NCBI GenBank assembly: GCA_963765135.1
Contig: CAVXUX010000007.1
Location: 310,001 to 374,000 of the forward strand
Origin: JACVRW01 sp963765135
Lineage (GTDB): Bacteria; Actinomycetota; Thermoleophilia; Solirubrobacterales; Thermoleophilaceae
Length of the DNA: 64,000 nucleotides
Direction of reading: 5' to 3'
Part shown: positions 7,456 to 16,790 of the stretch, in pieces
How positions within the stretch are numbered: position 1 is the stretch's first letter
Layout: each line of letters begins with the position of its first letter
Program-made: the position numbers and the translations under genes
The notes under the pieces: generated by a model
What the model was told of the DNA's origin: nothing
Databases searched by the model: none
The model's input: only the letters and a program-made list of their open reading frames with translations

Positions 7456-8916
7456 CTAGCCGCCGTACGGATACCACCACTCCTTGGGCGCGATCTTGGT
7501 CTCGATGTGCACGTGCTTGGTCTCCTGGAAGGCCTCGAGCCCCTCCTGGCCGAGCTCCCGCCCGAAGCCCGACTGCTTGAAGCCGCCGAACGGGCCGGCG
7601 TCGTTGTCGGTGAGCGGGTCGTTGATCCAGACCGTCCCGGCGCGGATCTCGCGCAGGCAGCGCACGGCTGTCTCGAGGTCGCGGGTGTAGACGTTCGCGC
7701 CCAGCCCGAACGGGGTGGAGTTGGCCAGCTCGATCGCCTCGTCGAGCGACCCGACGGGCACGATCGGCGCCACCGGGCCGAACGTCTCCTCGCGGAGCAG
7801 GTCGGTCGAGGCCGGCGCGCCGGTGATCACGGCGGGCGCGTAGAAGTGGCCGCGCTCGTGGCCCGCGCGGTCGCCGCCCACGACCAGTTCCGCTCCGGCC
7901 GCCACCGCCGCCTCGACCTGGGCCTCCACCTTGGCCCGCTGCGGCGCCGACACCATCGGCCCGACGTCCGTCTCGCCGTCCAGCGGATCGCCCACCCGCA
8001 GCGAGCGCGCATGCTCCACGAACGCCGAGACGAAGTCGTCGTACACCTCGCGCTGCACGTAGAAGCGCTCGGCCGACGTGCACACCTGCCCGGCGTTGAG
8101 GTACGCCGCCCAGGCGCCGCCGCGCGCGGCCACCTCGATGTCGGCGGCGACGTCGGCGCAGACGATGAACGGGTCCTTGCCGCCCATCTCCAGGTTCATG
8201 CGCGCCACCCGCTCGGCGCACGCGGCCGCCACCTTCTTGCCGGTCGCCACCGACCCGGTGAACGCCACGCCGTCGATGCGCGGGTCCTCGACCAGGGCGG
8301 CGCCCACGTCGCCGGCGCCGGCGACGATGTTCACCACGCCCGCGGGGAGGTCGGCGAAGCACTCGGCCAGCATCAGGGTCGACACCGGGGTGAGCTCGGA
8401 CGGCTTGGCGACCACCGTGTTGCCCGCGGCCAGCGCCGGCGCCAGCTTCCAGGAGAGCAGCAGCAGCGGGTAGTTCCAGGGCACGATCGCGCCCCACACG
8501 CCGGTCGGCTCCTTGACGACCAGGGCGAGCTGGGTCGCCTCGATCGAGGGGATCACGCGGCCGGCGAAGTTGCGCCCCATCTCCGCGTAGTAGTCGAACG
8601 CCGCGGCCGTCCAGCCGACCTCGTCCGAGTTCTCGATCAGCGGCTTGCCGCCCTCGAGCGTGAGCGCGCGGGCGAGGTCGTCGGTCAGGGCCCGCATGCG
8701 CGCGGCCACCTCGTGCAGCAGCTCGGCCCGCTCGACGGCGGGCGTCGCCGCCCACCCGCGCGCGGCCTCGCGCGCGGCCGCGATCGCGGCGTCCAGCTGC
8801 TCCGGCGACGCCGCGCCGACCTCCGCCGCGGTCTCCTCGGTGGTCGGGTTCTCGACCTCGATCGCCGTCCCCTCGCCCGCGACCTGCTCGCCGCGGATCA
8901 GCAGTCTCGTCTCCAT
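7456..8916 (-). CDS. Aldehyde dehydrogenase (NAD(P)+)
   Basis: Oxidises an aldehyde to its acid; 486 aa, normal for the ALDH superfamily. The NAD-binding segment GVWGAIVPWNYPLLL, the general-base Glu in LEMGGKDPF (about residue 243), the nucleophilic Cys in NAGQVCTSAERF (about 278) and the ETFGPVAPI motif are all intact. The sequence resembles the betaine-aldehyde / gamma-aminobutyraldehyde / succinate-semialdehyde group, but the substrate cannot be fixed. ATG at 8916 has TAGGGT 8 nt upstream on the minus strand (8925-8930), so it is likely a leaderless single gene. Confidence 0.92.
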   Translation of the reverse strand: METRLLIRGEQVAGEGTAIEVENPTTEETAAEVGAASPEQLDAAIAAAREAARGWAATPAVERAELLHEVAARMRALTDDLARALTLEGGKPLIENSDEVGWTAAAFDYYAEMGRNFAGRVIPSIEATQLALVVKEPTGVWGAIVPWNYPLLLLSWKLAPALAAGNTVVAKPSELTPVSTLMLAECFADLPAGVVNIVAGAGDVGAALVEDPRIDGVAFTGSVATGKKVAAACAERVARMNLEMGGKDPFIVCADVAADIEVAARGGAWAAYLNAGQVCTSAERFYVQREVYDDFVSAFVEHARSLRVGDPLDGETDVGPMVSAPQRAKVEAQVEAAVAAGAELVVGGDRAGHERGHFYAPAVITGAPASTDLLREETFGPVAPIVPVGSLDEAIELANSTPFGLGANVYTRDLETAVRCLREIRAGTVWINDPLTDNDAGPFGGFKQSGFGRELGQEGLEAFQETKHVHIETKIAPKEWWYPYGG

Positions 8917-8948
8917 GACGGCGGACCCTAGATGGTCCGCCGCAGTCG

Positions 8949-10431
8949 CTACTTGGGCGCCGCCTGGATGCCCTTCTTGATCGAGTCCGGCATCGTGAAG
9001 ATGTCGTCGGTCTTGCCCTCGTAGACCGGCAGCTTGTAGCGCTCGGCCACGTGCTCGATGTCGGCCAGGTCGCTCGCGTGAGCCTGCTGGCTGTCGAGCA
9101 CGTCGCCGCCTCCCAGCGCGCACGGCTGGGTGACGATCGTCGGCGGGTCGGGCAGCGCGGGTTCCTCGAAGTCAGGCCGATGCCACTCGAAGCTGCGCCC
9201 GATGTTGTTGGCGTACTTCATGCGCGTGTTGAGGTCGCCGAGCCCGAACCGGTACGAGATGAACTTGAGGATCGACTCGTGTCCGTAGAGGCCGTGGTCG
9301 ACGTTGAACTGGTTGTGGCCCCAGCCGTTGCGGTCGCGCTCCCACGACCAGCGCTTCTTGGCGCGGCGGGCGAACGGCGAGACCGCGACCGCGGGGACGC
9401 GGAAGCCCATCTGGGCGAAGTCGTTGTTGGGATCGGTGCTGGCGCGATCGTCGGGCACGCGCGGCGGGCGCACGTGGTCGAAGAAGCCGCCCCATTCGTC
9501 GTAGATCACGAACAGCGCGCCGCGCTTGTAGCCCTTGGTCGCGGTGAACGCGCGCACCACGTCGGACATGAACGCCTGGCCGAGGCGCACGTCGCCGAGC
9601 GGGTGCTCGTCGGCCGACAGCCCGTCGCCGCCGCCGCCGTCGCGGAAGGGCGGGTCGACGATCGCGATGTTCGGCAGCGTGCCCGACGAAGCAATCCTCG
9701 TAGTAGCGCGAGATCGGGTTGATCCAAGCGCCCGAGCGCGGCGCCGAACAGCGCGGCGAAGGGGAGGTCGGAGGCGTAGTAGCGCGCGGTCAGGCCCTTG
9801 CTGATCGCGCGGTCGAAGATCGTCTCCCAGTTGTTGCCGCCCGGGGCGACCGTGTTGCTCTTGAGCCCGCCCGACTGGGCCGACCACTTGTAGAAGCGGT
9901 TCGGCCAGGTGGAGGCGAGGATCGAGCAGAAGTAGCGGTCGTAGATCGTGTAGTTGCGCGCCGCCTCGTGGATGAAGCCGAGGTCGCCCTGGTTGAAGTA
10001 GGTGAGCGCGAACTCGTCGTTGCCCGAGCCGGGCGCCAGGAACCCGCCGTTCAGCTGAGCGCGCCCGGACTCCCAGCCGTGGCCGGGGTCGGGGTGACCG
10101 CAGCCCTTGTACTGGGTGCCGCCGGTGCCGAGCGTCGAGAAATGGCGCGTCGGCACCTGCTGGCCGAGCTCGTTCGGGGTAGCTCTGCTGCTGCTTGCCG
10201 TCCGCCTGGCGCAGCCACCCGAAGTAGTGGTCGAACGACCGGTTCTCCATCATCAGGATGACGACGTGGTCGATCGGGATGTTGCGCGGCGACGGGCAGC
10301 GGGTTGCCGAACCCGTGCGCCTGAGCCTGCTCGGCGAGGATCGCGGAGGCCGGTAGCGCTGCCGTGCCGGCGAGCCCGGCCGCCAGGGCCGTGCGCTCCA
10401 GGAACTCCCGCCGCGAGAGGTCGCTCTCCAT
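8949..10431 (-). CDS. Tat-exported phosphoesterase / phospholipase C family (frameshifted)
   Basis: Secreted phosphoesterase family protein (PF04185: phospholipase C and acid phosphatase relatives), about 490 aa after repair. A twin-arginine signal (SRREFLERTALAAGLAG) starts the protein, followed by the family hallmark HVVILMMENRSFDHYFG. Later segments are GALFVIYDEWGGFFDHV, VPAVAVSPFARR and WGHNQFNVDHGLYGHESILKFI. The reading frame changes near 10286, 10172, 9735 and 9681; each change is repaired by removing one base. Between the shifts homology-like sequence continues without loss, so the gene was probably intact in the cell. The substrate (phospholipid or other phosphodiester) is unknown. 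Confidence 0.8.
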
Positions 10432-10479
10432 CGCGGTCGCGAGCCTATAACGCCCGGCAACCCGCGTGTGGCGGAACCG

Positions 10480-10743
10480 TTAAGAAAGGCGCGAACGGAT
10501 GCGCGCGGCGCGCGCCTTCTTGCGGGCGCCGTTGTTGCGGTGCAGGGCGCCGGACTTCACGGCCCTGTCGATCCGCGAGACCAGGCTGCGGTACTCCTCG
10601 TCGGCGGTCGATCCGTCGCCCGAGCCGACCGCGTTCTCGAGGCGCCGGAACCACGTCTTGACCTGCGACGTGCGGCGGCGGTTCTCGAGGCGCTCGCGCT
10701 CCGCCCGGTCGATCCGCTTTTCTTGTGAGGGAATGTTGGCCAT
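10480..10743 (-). CDS. rpsT: 30S ribosomal protein S20
   Basis: Small basic ribosomal protein, 87 aa, binding 16S rRNA in the small subunit. It begins MANIPSQEKRIDRAERERLE and ends in the conserved Ala/Lys/Arg-rich helix ALHRNNGARKKARAA. ATG at 10743 has TAGACT (minus strand, 10759-10764) 15 nt upstream, so the leader is short. It diverges from murJ with only 25 nt between start codons. Confidence 0.93.
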   Translation of the reverse strand: MANIPSQEKRIDRAERERLENRRRTSQVKTWFRRLENAVGSGDGSTADEEYRSLVSRIDRAVKSGALHRNNGARKKARAARIRSRLS

Positions 10744-10768
10744 CTCGAAGCGACGACGAGTCTAGCGG

Positions 10769-12371
10769 GTGGCGACCGACGCCCCGGGCCGGCCCGGGCA
10801 CGCCCGCCACCTCGCGCGCAACACCGCCTTCTTCTCGTTCGCGACCGGTCTGTCGCGGCTGCTGGGGCTCGCCCGCGAGGTGGTGGCGGCGAAGTACTTC
10901 GGCGTGACCGCCGCGATGTCGGCGTTCACGATCGCCTTCCAGGTGCCCAACCTGGTGCGAGCGCTGTTCGCCGACTCGGCGCTGCAGGGCGCGTTCGTGC
11001 CGGTCTTCACCGAGCTGCTCGAGAAGGGCGAGCGCAAGGAGGCGTTCCGGGTCGCCTCGAGCCTGTTCTTCCTGATCTGCCTGGTGCTGGGTCTGGTGAC
11101 CGCGCTGTTCGTGCTGTTCGCCGACCCGATCATGAGCTTCTTCGCGCCCGGCTTCGACGACCAGGCGCACCTGCACGACCTGACGATCGCGCTGTCGCGG
11201 CTGATGTTCCCGATCGTGATGCTGCTGGCCCTGTCGGGGCTGGTGGTCGGGATGCTCAACTCGTTCGAGCACTTCGCGGTGCCCGCGCTGGCGCCGGTCG
11301 CCTGGAACCTCGTGATCATCGCGGCGCTGGTGGGCCTCGTCCCGGTGATGCCGGACGGCGACGAGATCTACGCCTACGCGATCGGCATCCTGGCCGGGAC
11401 GGTGGTGCAGTTCCTGCTGCCGCTGCCGTGGCTGCGGGGCCGTGGGGGGCACCTGACCTTCCGGCTCGACTGGCGCGACAAGCACGTCCGGCGGGTGCTG
11501 CAGCTGATGCTGCCGGTCACGCTCGCGCTCGGGCTGATCAACCTCAGCCTGCTGATCAACTCGCTGTTCGGCACGCTCGTCTCCGACCAGGCGCCGGCCG
11601 CGATCGACAAGGCCTTCCGCATCTACCAGCTGCCGCAGGGGCTGTTCTCGATCTCGATCGCGACGATCCTGTTCCCGACGCTGTCGCGCTTCGCCGCGCG
11701 CGGGGCGCGCGACGACCTGCGCCGCACGATGGGCAACGGGCTGCGCCAGATCTGCCTGCTGCTGATCCCGAGCGCGATCGCGATGGCGGTGCTGGCCGAG
11801 CCGATCGTGCGGCTGGTCTACCAGCGCGGCGCCTTCGGCCCGCAAGCCACCGACCTGACCTCCACGGCGTTGGTGTGGTGGTCGATCTCCCTGCCGTTCC
11901 AGGGCGTGAGCCTGCTGTTCTCGCGCACGTTCTTCAGCCTGCAGCGCCCGTGGGCCACCACGGCGCTGGCCGGCCTCAACCTGCTGGTCAACGCCGGGCT
12001 CGCGGCGGCGCTGTACGGCCCGTTCGAGATCGCGGGGATCGTGATCGGCACGGTGGTCGGGACGGTCACCATGTGCGTGGCGCAGGGGTGGCTGCTGCGC
12101 CGCGACCTGGGCGGGATCGAGGGGGCTCGGACGCTCGCGGCGGCGCTGCGGATGCTGGCGGCGGCGGCGCTGCTCGGGCGCCGTGTCGTACGGGGTCTGG
12201 TACGGGCTGGACTCGGCGCTGGGCCGGTCGCTCGTGGCGCAGGCCGTGGCCGTGCTGACGGCGCTGAGCGCCGGCGTGGTCGTCTACGCGGGCGCGGTGT
12301 GGGCGATGAAGGTGCCGGAGGCGCTGCAGATCAAGCGGCTGCTGATGAGTCGCGGGCGCTCCGAGGGGTAA
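10769..12371 (+). CDS. murJ: MurJ/MviN lipid II flippase (frameshifted)
   Basis: Multi-spanning membrane protein of the MOP superfamily that flips lipid II across the membrane for peptidoglycan synthesis. The N-terminal signature LARNTAFFSFATGLSRLLGL and the following GLAREVVAAKYFG are typical, and about 14 hydrophobic helices follow over 530 aa. The frame shifts near 12178: frame one ends AAALLG and frame two continues VSYGVWYGLDSALG to the stop at 12371, so one extra base is the simplest cause. GTG at 10769 is the first start that keeps the N-terminus. It is divergent from rpsT, and a ferritin-like gene follows 10 nt downstream. Confidence 0.9.
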
Positions 12372-12381
12372 GGGTGGTCCC

Positions 12382-12819
12382 ATGCCCGAGGAGAAGATGG
12401 ATGTCGAGGAGCAGATCGAGTGCCTCAACCGAGCGCTGCGGCTGCAGCACCGCTCGGTGCTGCAGTACTCGCTGGTCGCCGGCAGCGTGATCGGCCTGGA
12501 GTACCAGGCCCATGCCGACAAGATGCGCGAGCACTCGCTGTCCGAGCTCGAGGACGCCACGCGGCTGGTCGAGAAGATCGCCGCCCTCGGCGGGGAGCCG
12601 AGCACCGACGTGGCGCCGATCAGCTTCTCCGCCGACCCGGGCGAAGCCCTCGAGCGCCTGATCTCAGACGAGGGCGAGACCCTCGAGGCGCTCCAGGCCG
12701 CGATCGAGCCAACGGGGCGCGAGGCGGCCTCGGAAGCCGTCGAGCACCGCCTGGAGCACATGATCATGCGCAAGCAGGAGCAGGTGGACTACCTGCTGCG
12801 GGCGCAGCGGCGACCCTGA
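12382..12819 (+). CDS. Ferritin-like / bacterioferritin-type protein
   Basis: A 145-aa, nearly all-helical protein with the ferritin-like pattern of Glu and His residues: LNRALRLQHRSVLQYS in helix 1, EYQAHADKMREHSLSELE in helix 2 and EHRLEHMIMRKQEQ in the last helix. These could form a di-iron centre as in bacterioferritin, Dps-like or rubrerythrin-type proteins, with a role in iron storage or oxidant defence; the activity itself is inferred. It starts 10 nt after murJ and is probably co-transcribed. Its 3' end overlaps the convergent DUF559 gene by 56 nt. Confidence 0.75.
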   Translation: MPEEKMDVEEQIECLNRALRLQHRSVLQYSLVAGSVIGLEYQAHADKMREHSLSELEDATRLVEKIAALGGEPSTDVAPISFSADPGEALERLISDEGETLEALQAAIEPTGREAASEAVEHRLEHMIMRKQEQVDYLLRAQRRP

Positions 12820-13729
12820 TCGCACGCAGCTCCGCGGCCAAGCGGGTGTCGTCGTCGAGGTCTCGCCAGGTCACCCTCACCACGCGAATCGACAGTGCGG
12901 CCAGCCGGCGATCGCGAGCGCGGTCCGCGTGGAAGGCCCGGCGGGTGTGGTGGGTCGCGGCGCCGTCGATCTCCACGGCGATGCTTGCGTCCTCCCAGTA
13001 GGCGTCTACCTCGTGGCCGGCGATGTTGACGTTGAACTGCGGCTGGGGAAGGGAGTGGCTCTCGCACAGCCGCTTGAATCTCCGCTCCGCCTCGCTGCGG
13101 AGGAAGCGCGGCTCGGGTTGGTAGGCGGCCAGGACCCGGCGGAGCTTGTGCCGACCCTTCCGCCCCGGCAGCCGGCGAACCACCGCATCGACGGCTCCCA
13201 GGTCGAAAACCCGCTGGACCTCGGCTTCGTGCACCGCCTTGGCAAGCCGCTCCTCGCTCACGACATCGGCCAGATCCACGAGCGTGCGAGCGATGCTGGT
13301 GACCGGGATGCCGCGGACGCTGGAGCGGTCATCCGGGTGGATGAGCCGGGAGCGGTGGAGGACGATGCCCGGCTTGGGCTTCCTTCCGTGGGGCACCGTG
13401 ACCTCGAACTGCGGCGAAGAGGGCAGCAATCCCTGGGCTGCGCCGGCCGCGCGGTGGCTCAGCAGAGCGCCGGGCCCACACGCCAGAACGGCCGCGATGC
13501 GCCTCGCGTCCGGCGTCAGGGCATCGTGGCCGACGGCGTAGACGCCCGGGTAGAGCGGCAGCAGGCGCTTGCTCTCCACCCGCCGCCGCACCGCATCCCG
13601 CGTGAACCCCAGGGCGGTCAGCTGTGCCCTCGACACCACCCCGTGCTGTCGTCCTGCAAGCTCGGCAAGCGCCTCGTCGGAGGAGTGATTGCTGCGATTT
13701 GCGTCATATGCGCGACGTTCGACGACCAC
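12764..13729 (-). CDS. DUF559 endonuclease-like protein with AbiEi-type N-terminal domain
   Basis: A 321-aa two-part protein. The N-terminal winged-helix segment (ELAGRQHGVVSRAQLTALGF, then PGVYAVG) resembles the antitoxin domain of type IV AbiE systems. The C-terminal part carries a DUF559/Vsr-like fold with EVDAYW...VEIDGAATHH, a plausible PD-(D/E)xK active site. The family is abundant and mostly uncharacterised in actinobacteria. No toxin partner (AbiEii nucleotidyltransferase) is next to it, so a toxin-antitoxin role is not supported here. GTG at 13729 is chosen as the only usual start ahead of the domain. The C-terminal tail (AAPAAGSPPAPACA) overlaps the ferritin-like gene. Confidence 0.75.
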   Translation of the reverse strand: MVVERRAYDANRSNHSSDEALAELAGRQHGVVSRAQLTALGFTRDAVRRRVESKRLLPLYPGVYAVGHDALTPDARRIAAVLACGPGALLSHRAAGAAQGLLPSSPQFEVTVPHGRKPKPGIVLHRSRLIHPDDRSSVRGIPVTSIARTLVDLADVVSEERLAKAVHEAEVQRVFDLGAVDAVVRRLPGRKGRHKLRRVLAAYQPEPRFLRSEAERRFKRLCESHSLPQPQFNVNIAGHEVDAYWEDASIAVEIDGAATHHTRRAFHADRARDRRLAALSIRVVRVTWRDLDDDTRLAAELRAIRVAAAPAAGSPPAPACA

Positions 13730-13803
13730 ACTCGGATCCTGGCGCCGCTTGGCGCACTTGGGTGCTGTCGTTCGTTACAAGCTGCGCACGCGCCGGGAAG
13801 GAC

Positions 13804-14190
13804 TCAAGCGCCGCGGCCCTCGAACGCCGCCATGGCGTCGGCCGCCGAGGGGTACACGCGGGCGTAGACGACCAGCCCGCCGACCACGCGCCAGATCCAG
13901 CCGGTCGAGCCGGCCACGATGCGGGCCGGGGACCGGGCGCTCACGCGGCCGGTGACCAGGATCGTGTCGCCCGACTGGCGGAACTCGCCCGGGACGATGC
14001 GCAGGTCGTCCCAGATCTCCGCGACGTCGCGGAAGTACTGCCGCAGGCCGTCGTGGCCGCGGTAGGCGCTGGTGCGCCCGGCGTGGTCGCCGGTGACCGC
14101 CCTGAACTCGACGTCCGGGTGCGCGTAGGCAAGCACGCCTTCCACGTCGCGCTCGGAGAAGGCCTCGAACATCGCCTTCACAACATCCAT
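13804..14190 (-). CDS. SnoaL-like (NTF2 superfamily) protein
   Basis: A 128-aa single-domain protein of the NTF2/SnoaL-like cone fold. Recognisable parts are the start VVKAMFEAFSERDVEGVLAY, the core HPDVEFRAV, the mid helix GLRQYFRDVAEIWDDL and a C-terminal strand with WIWRVVGGLVVYARVY. Such proteins bind small ligands or act as isomerases, cyclases or dehydratases; no specific function can be given. It diverges from lepA with 60 nt between start codons. Confidence 0.75.
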   Translation of the reverse strand: MDVVKAMFEAFSERDVEGVLAYAHPDVEFRAVTGDHAGRTSAYRGHDGLRQYFRDVAEIWDDLRIVPGEFRQSGDTILVTGRVSARSPARIVAGSTGWIWRVVGGLVVYARVYPSAADAMAAFEGRGA

Positions 14191-14234
14191 GTCAGTGCCT
14201 GCCACGAGTCCGTCGTCAGTGTCGCAGGGATCGC

Positions 14235-14240
14235 CATACT
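14235..14240 (+). promoter_or_regulatory. -10 element of lepA
   Basis: CATACT ends 10 nt before the lepA ATG (14251); no Shine-Dalgarno is visible. Confidence 0.45.
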
Positions 14241-14250
14241 CGAAGGCCGC

Positions 14251-16054
14251 ATGGCAGCCCCGGCGGCCAACATCCGCAACTTCTCGATCATCGCCCACAT
14301 CGACCATGGGAAGTCGACGCTGGCCGATCGCATCCTCGAGATCACCGGGGCGGTCGATCCGCGCGATCACCGACCGCAGCTGCTCGACTCCATGGACCTC
14401 GAGCGCGAGCGCGGCATCACGATCAAGGCCCAGGCCGTGCGCGTGGAGTACACCGCCAAGGACGGCAAGCTCTACCGCCTCCACCTGATCGACACCCCCG
14501 GCCACGTCGACTTCACCTACGAGGTCTCACGCTCGCTCGCGGCGTGCGACGGCGCATTGCTGCTGGTGGACGCGAGCCAGGGCGTGGAGGCGCAGACCGT
14601 CGCCAACACCTACCTGGCGGTCGACGCCGGCCTGGAGCTGATCCCGGCCCTCAACAAGATCGACCTGCCCGGCGCCGAGCCGGAGCGCGTGGCCGGCGAG
14701 ATCCACGAGCTGCTCGGGGAGGACGACGTCCTGCGGGTCTCGGCGAAGTCGGGCGACGGTGTCACCGACCTGCTCGAGGCGATCGTCGAGCGCATCCCGC
14801 CGCCGCAGGGCGATCCGGACGCAGCCCGCCCGCGCGCTGATCTTCGACTCCGAGTTCGACCCCTACCGCGGCGTCGTCGCCTACCTGCGCGTGGTGGACG
14901 GCGCCCTGCACAAGGGCGACCGGCTGTTCGCCATGCAGACCGGCACCGAGGCCGACGCCGACGAGATCGGGTTCTTCGGCCCGGACATGACCCCGGTCGA
15001 CACCCTCCACGCCGGCGAGGTCGGCTACCTGATCACCGGCATCAAGGAGGTCTCGCTGCTGCGCGTGGGCGACACCCTGACCGCGAAGGCGCGCCCCGCC
15101 GCGGAGCCGCTGCCCGGCTACCGCGAGGTCAAGCCGATGGTCTTCTGCGGCCTGTTCCCGGTCGACACCGACCAGTTCCCCGACCTGCGCGACGCGCTCG
15201 AGAAGCTGTCGCTCAACGACGCCGCCCTGTCGTGGGAGCCCGAGACCAGCCACGCGCTCGGCTTCGGCTTTCGCTGCGGCTTCCTCGGCCTGCTCCACCT
15301 GGACATCGTGCGCGAGCGGCTCGAGCGCGAGTACGACCTCGAGCTGCTCGCCACCACGCCCACGGTCGAGTACGAGGTGTCGCTCACCGACGGCACCGAG
15401 CGGCTCGTCCACTCGCCGAGCGAGATGCCCGACCGCTCCACGATCGAGGCGATCCGCGAGCCCTACATCCGGGCCACGATTCTCACGCCCAAGGAGCACG
15501 TCGGCGCGGTGATGGAGCTCTGCCAGGAGCGCCGCGGCACCCACGTCGACATGACCTTCCTCTCGCGCGAGCGCGTGCAGCTGCACTACGACCTGCCGCT
15601 GGCCGAGATCGTGCTCGACTTCTTCGACCAGCTCAAGTCGCGCACCAAGGGCTACGCCTCGCTCGACTACGAGCTGCTCGGGATGCGCGAGTCCGACCTG
15701 GTCAAGCTCGACATCATGCTCGCCGGCGACAAGGTCGACGCGCTGTCGATGGTCGTGCACCGCGACAAGGCCTACGGCGCCGGCCGGGCGCTCACGGAGC
15801 GGCTGCGCAAGCAGATCCCGCGCCAGCAGTTCGAGGTCGCCATCCAGGCGGCGATCGGCTCGAAGATCATCGCCCGCGAGTCGGTCAAGCCGATGCGCAA
15901 GGACGTGATCGCCAAGTGCTACGGCGGCGACATCACCCGCAAGCGCAAGCTGCTCGAGAAGCAGAAGGAGGGCAAGAAGCGGATGAAGCAGGTGGGCAGG
16001 GTCGAGGTGCCGCAGGAGGCGTTCCTGGCGGTGCTGGAGCTGTCCGACACGTGA
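14251..16054 (+). CDS. lepA: Elongation factor 4, LepA GTPase (frameshifted)
   Basis: Ribosome-associated translational GTPase, about 600 aa. G1 AHIDHGKST, G3 DTPGHVDF and G4 NKIDLPGA are present in the first frame. After a shift near 14822 the second frame continues ALIFDSEFDPYRGVVAYLRV through the EF-G-like domains to the LepA-specific C-terminus (MVHRDKAYGAGRALTERLRK, KRMKQVG). One extra base between GDPDA and the following ARALIF segment explains the break. The 3' end overlaps the hydrolase GTG by 4 nt. Its position fits the usual rpsT-lepA-hrcA neighbourhood. Confidence 0.93.
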
Positions 16055-16726
16055 TCGTCCTCGTCCACGCGGGCGTGTGCGACGCGCGCATGTGGGACGG
16101 CTTCGACGTGCCCGGGGCGACCCGCCACGAGCTGCGCGGGTCGGGGAGCACGCCGCTGCCTGCGGCCGGGGAGTACTCGGATGTCGACGACCTCGTCCAG
16201 GCACTGCCGGGCCCGGCCGCGCTGGTCGGCGCCTCCTTCGGCGGATGGGTCTGCCTGCAGGTCGCGGCCGCGCGGCCGGAGCTGGTGTCCGAGCTGGTCC
16301 TCCTCGATGCCCCGCTGCCCGACCACCAGTGGTCGCAGGAGATGGTCGACTTCAACCGCGAGGAGGAGAGCCTGCTCGAGCAGGGCGACCTGCGCGGCGC
16401 GGCGATCCTCAACGCCGACTTCTGGCTGGAGGACCCGGGCCCGCGCGAGCGCGTGATCGAGATGCAGGAGCGATCGTTCGAGCTCCAGCTCGAGTCCGAG
16501 GCCGAGTGCGTCGACCCCGAGCAGATCGACCTGACAGCGATCACCGCCCGCACGCTGGTCGCGGTCGGCGAGCTCGACAAGCCCGACTTCCACGCGATCG
16601 CGAAGCGGCTCGCGCAGCGAGATCGAGGGGGCGCAGAGCGCGACGATCGCGGGCGCCGGCCACCTCCCGTCGCTGGAGCGGCCGCAGGAGACAGGGCTGC
16701 TCGTGCGCGAGTTCCTGCAGCGTTAG
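16051..16726 (+). CDS. Alpha/beta hydrolase (frameshifted near the 3' end)
   Basis: About 225 aa with the alpha/beta-hydrolase core. It begins IVLVHAGVCDARMWDGF and has nucleophile elbow GASFGGW (Ser near residue 64), an acid Asp near VGELDKPDF and, after a +1 shift near 16618, the catalytic His in GAGHLPSLERP. The protein then ends LLVREFLQR at TAG 16724-16726. Without the shift the frame would run on to 16767 with a nonsensical Arg/Ala-rich tail. GTG at 16051 overlaps the lepA stop (GTGA). Substrate unknown. Confidence 0.8.
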
Positions 16727-16739
16727 TGGCAATTGCCAC
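16726..16739. promoter_or_regulatory. 14-bp perfect palindrome upstream of the sigma factor gene
   Basis: GTGGCAATTGCCAC is a loopless perfect palindrome starting at the last base of the preceding stop codon. It is centred about 58 nt before the sigma gene start. A loopless dyad suits a dimeric repressor or activator site better than a terminator. Confidence 0.5.
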
Positions 16740-16777
16740 CGCTCTGCAGGATTTAGGTCGGCTTTAAGGCATGGTCG

Positions 16778-16783
16778 TAGCTT
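16778..16783 (+). promoter_or_regulatory. -10 element of the sigma factor gene
   Basis: TAGCTT ends exactly 7 nt before GTG 16791, so the expected transcription start is the G of the start codon. No -35 close to TTGACA is seen. Confidence 0.5.
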
Positions 16784-16790
16784 GGCGGCC

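Noticed and set aside
12764..13729. Type IV toxin-antitoxin system
   Set aside because: Only the antitoxin-like domain is present; no AbiEii-type nucleotidyltransferase gene lies beside it.
13624..16767. Single 1047-codon frame that would fuse LepA with an alpha/beta hydrolase
   Set aside because: The frame passes through meaningless sequence between 14822 and 16050; the real lepA continues in another frame and ends at 16054.
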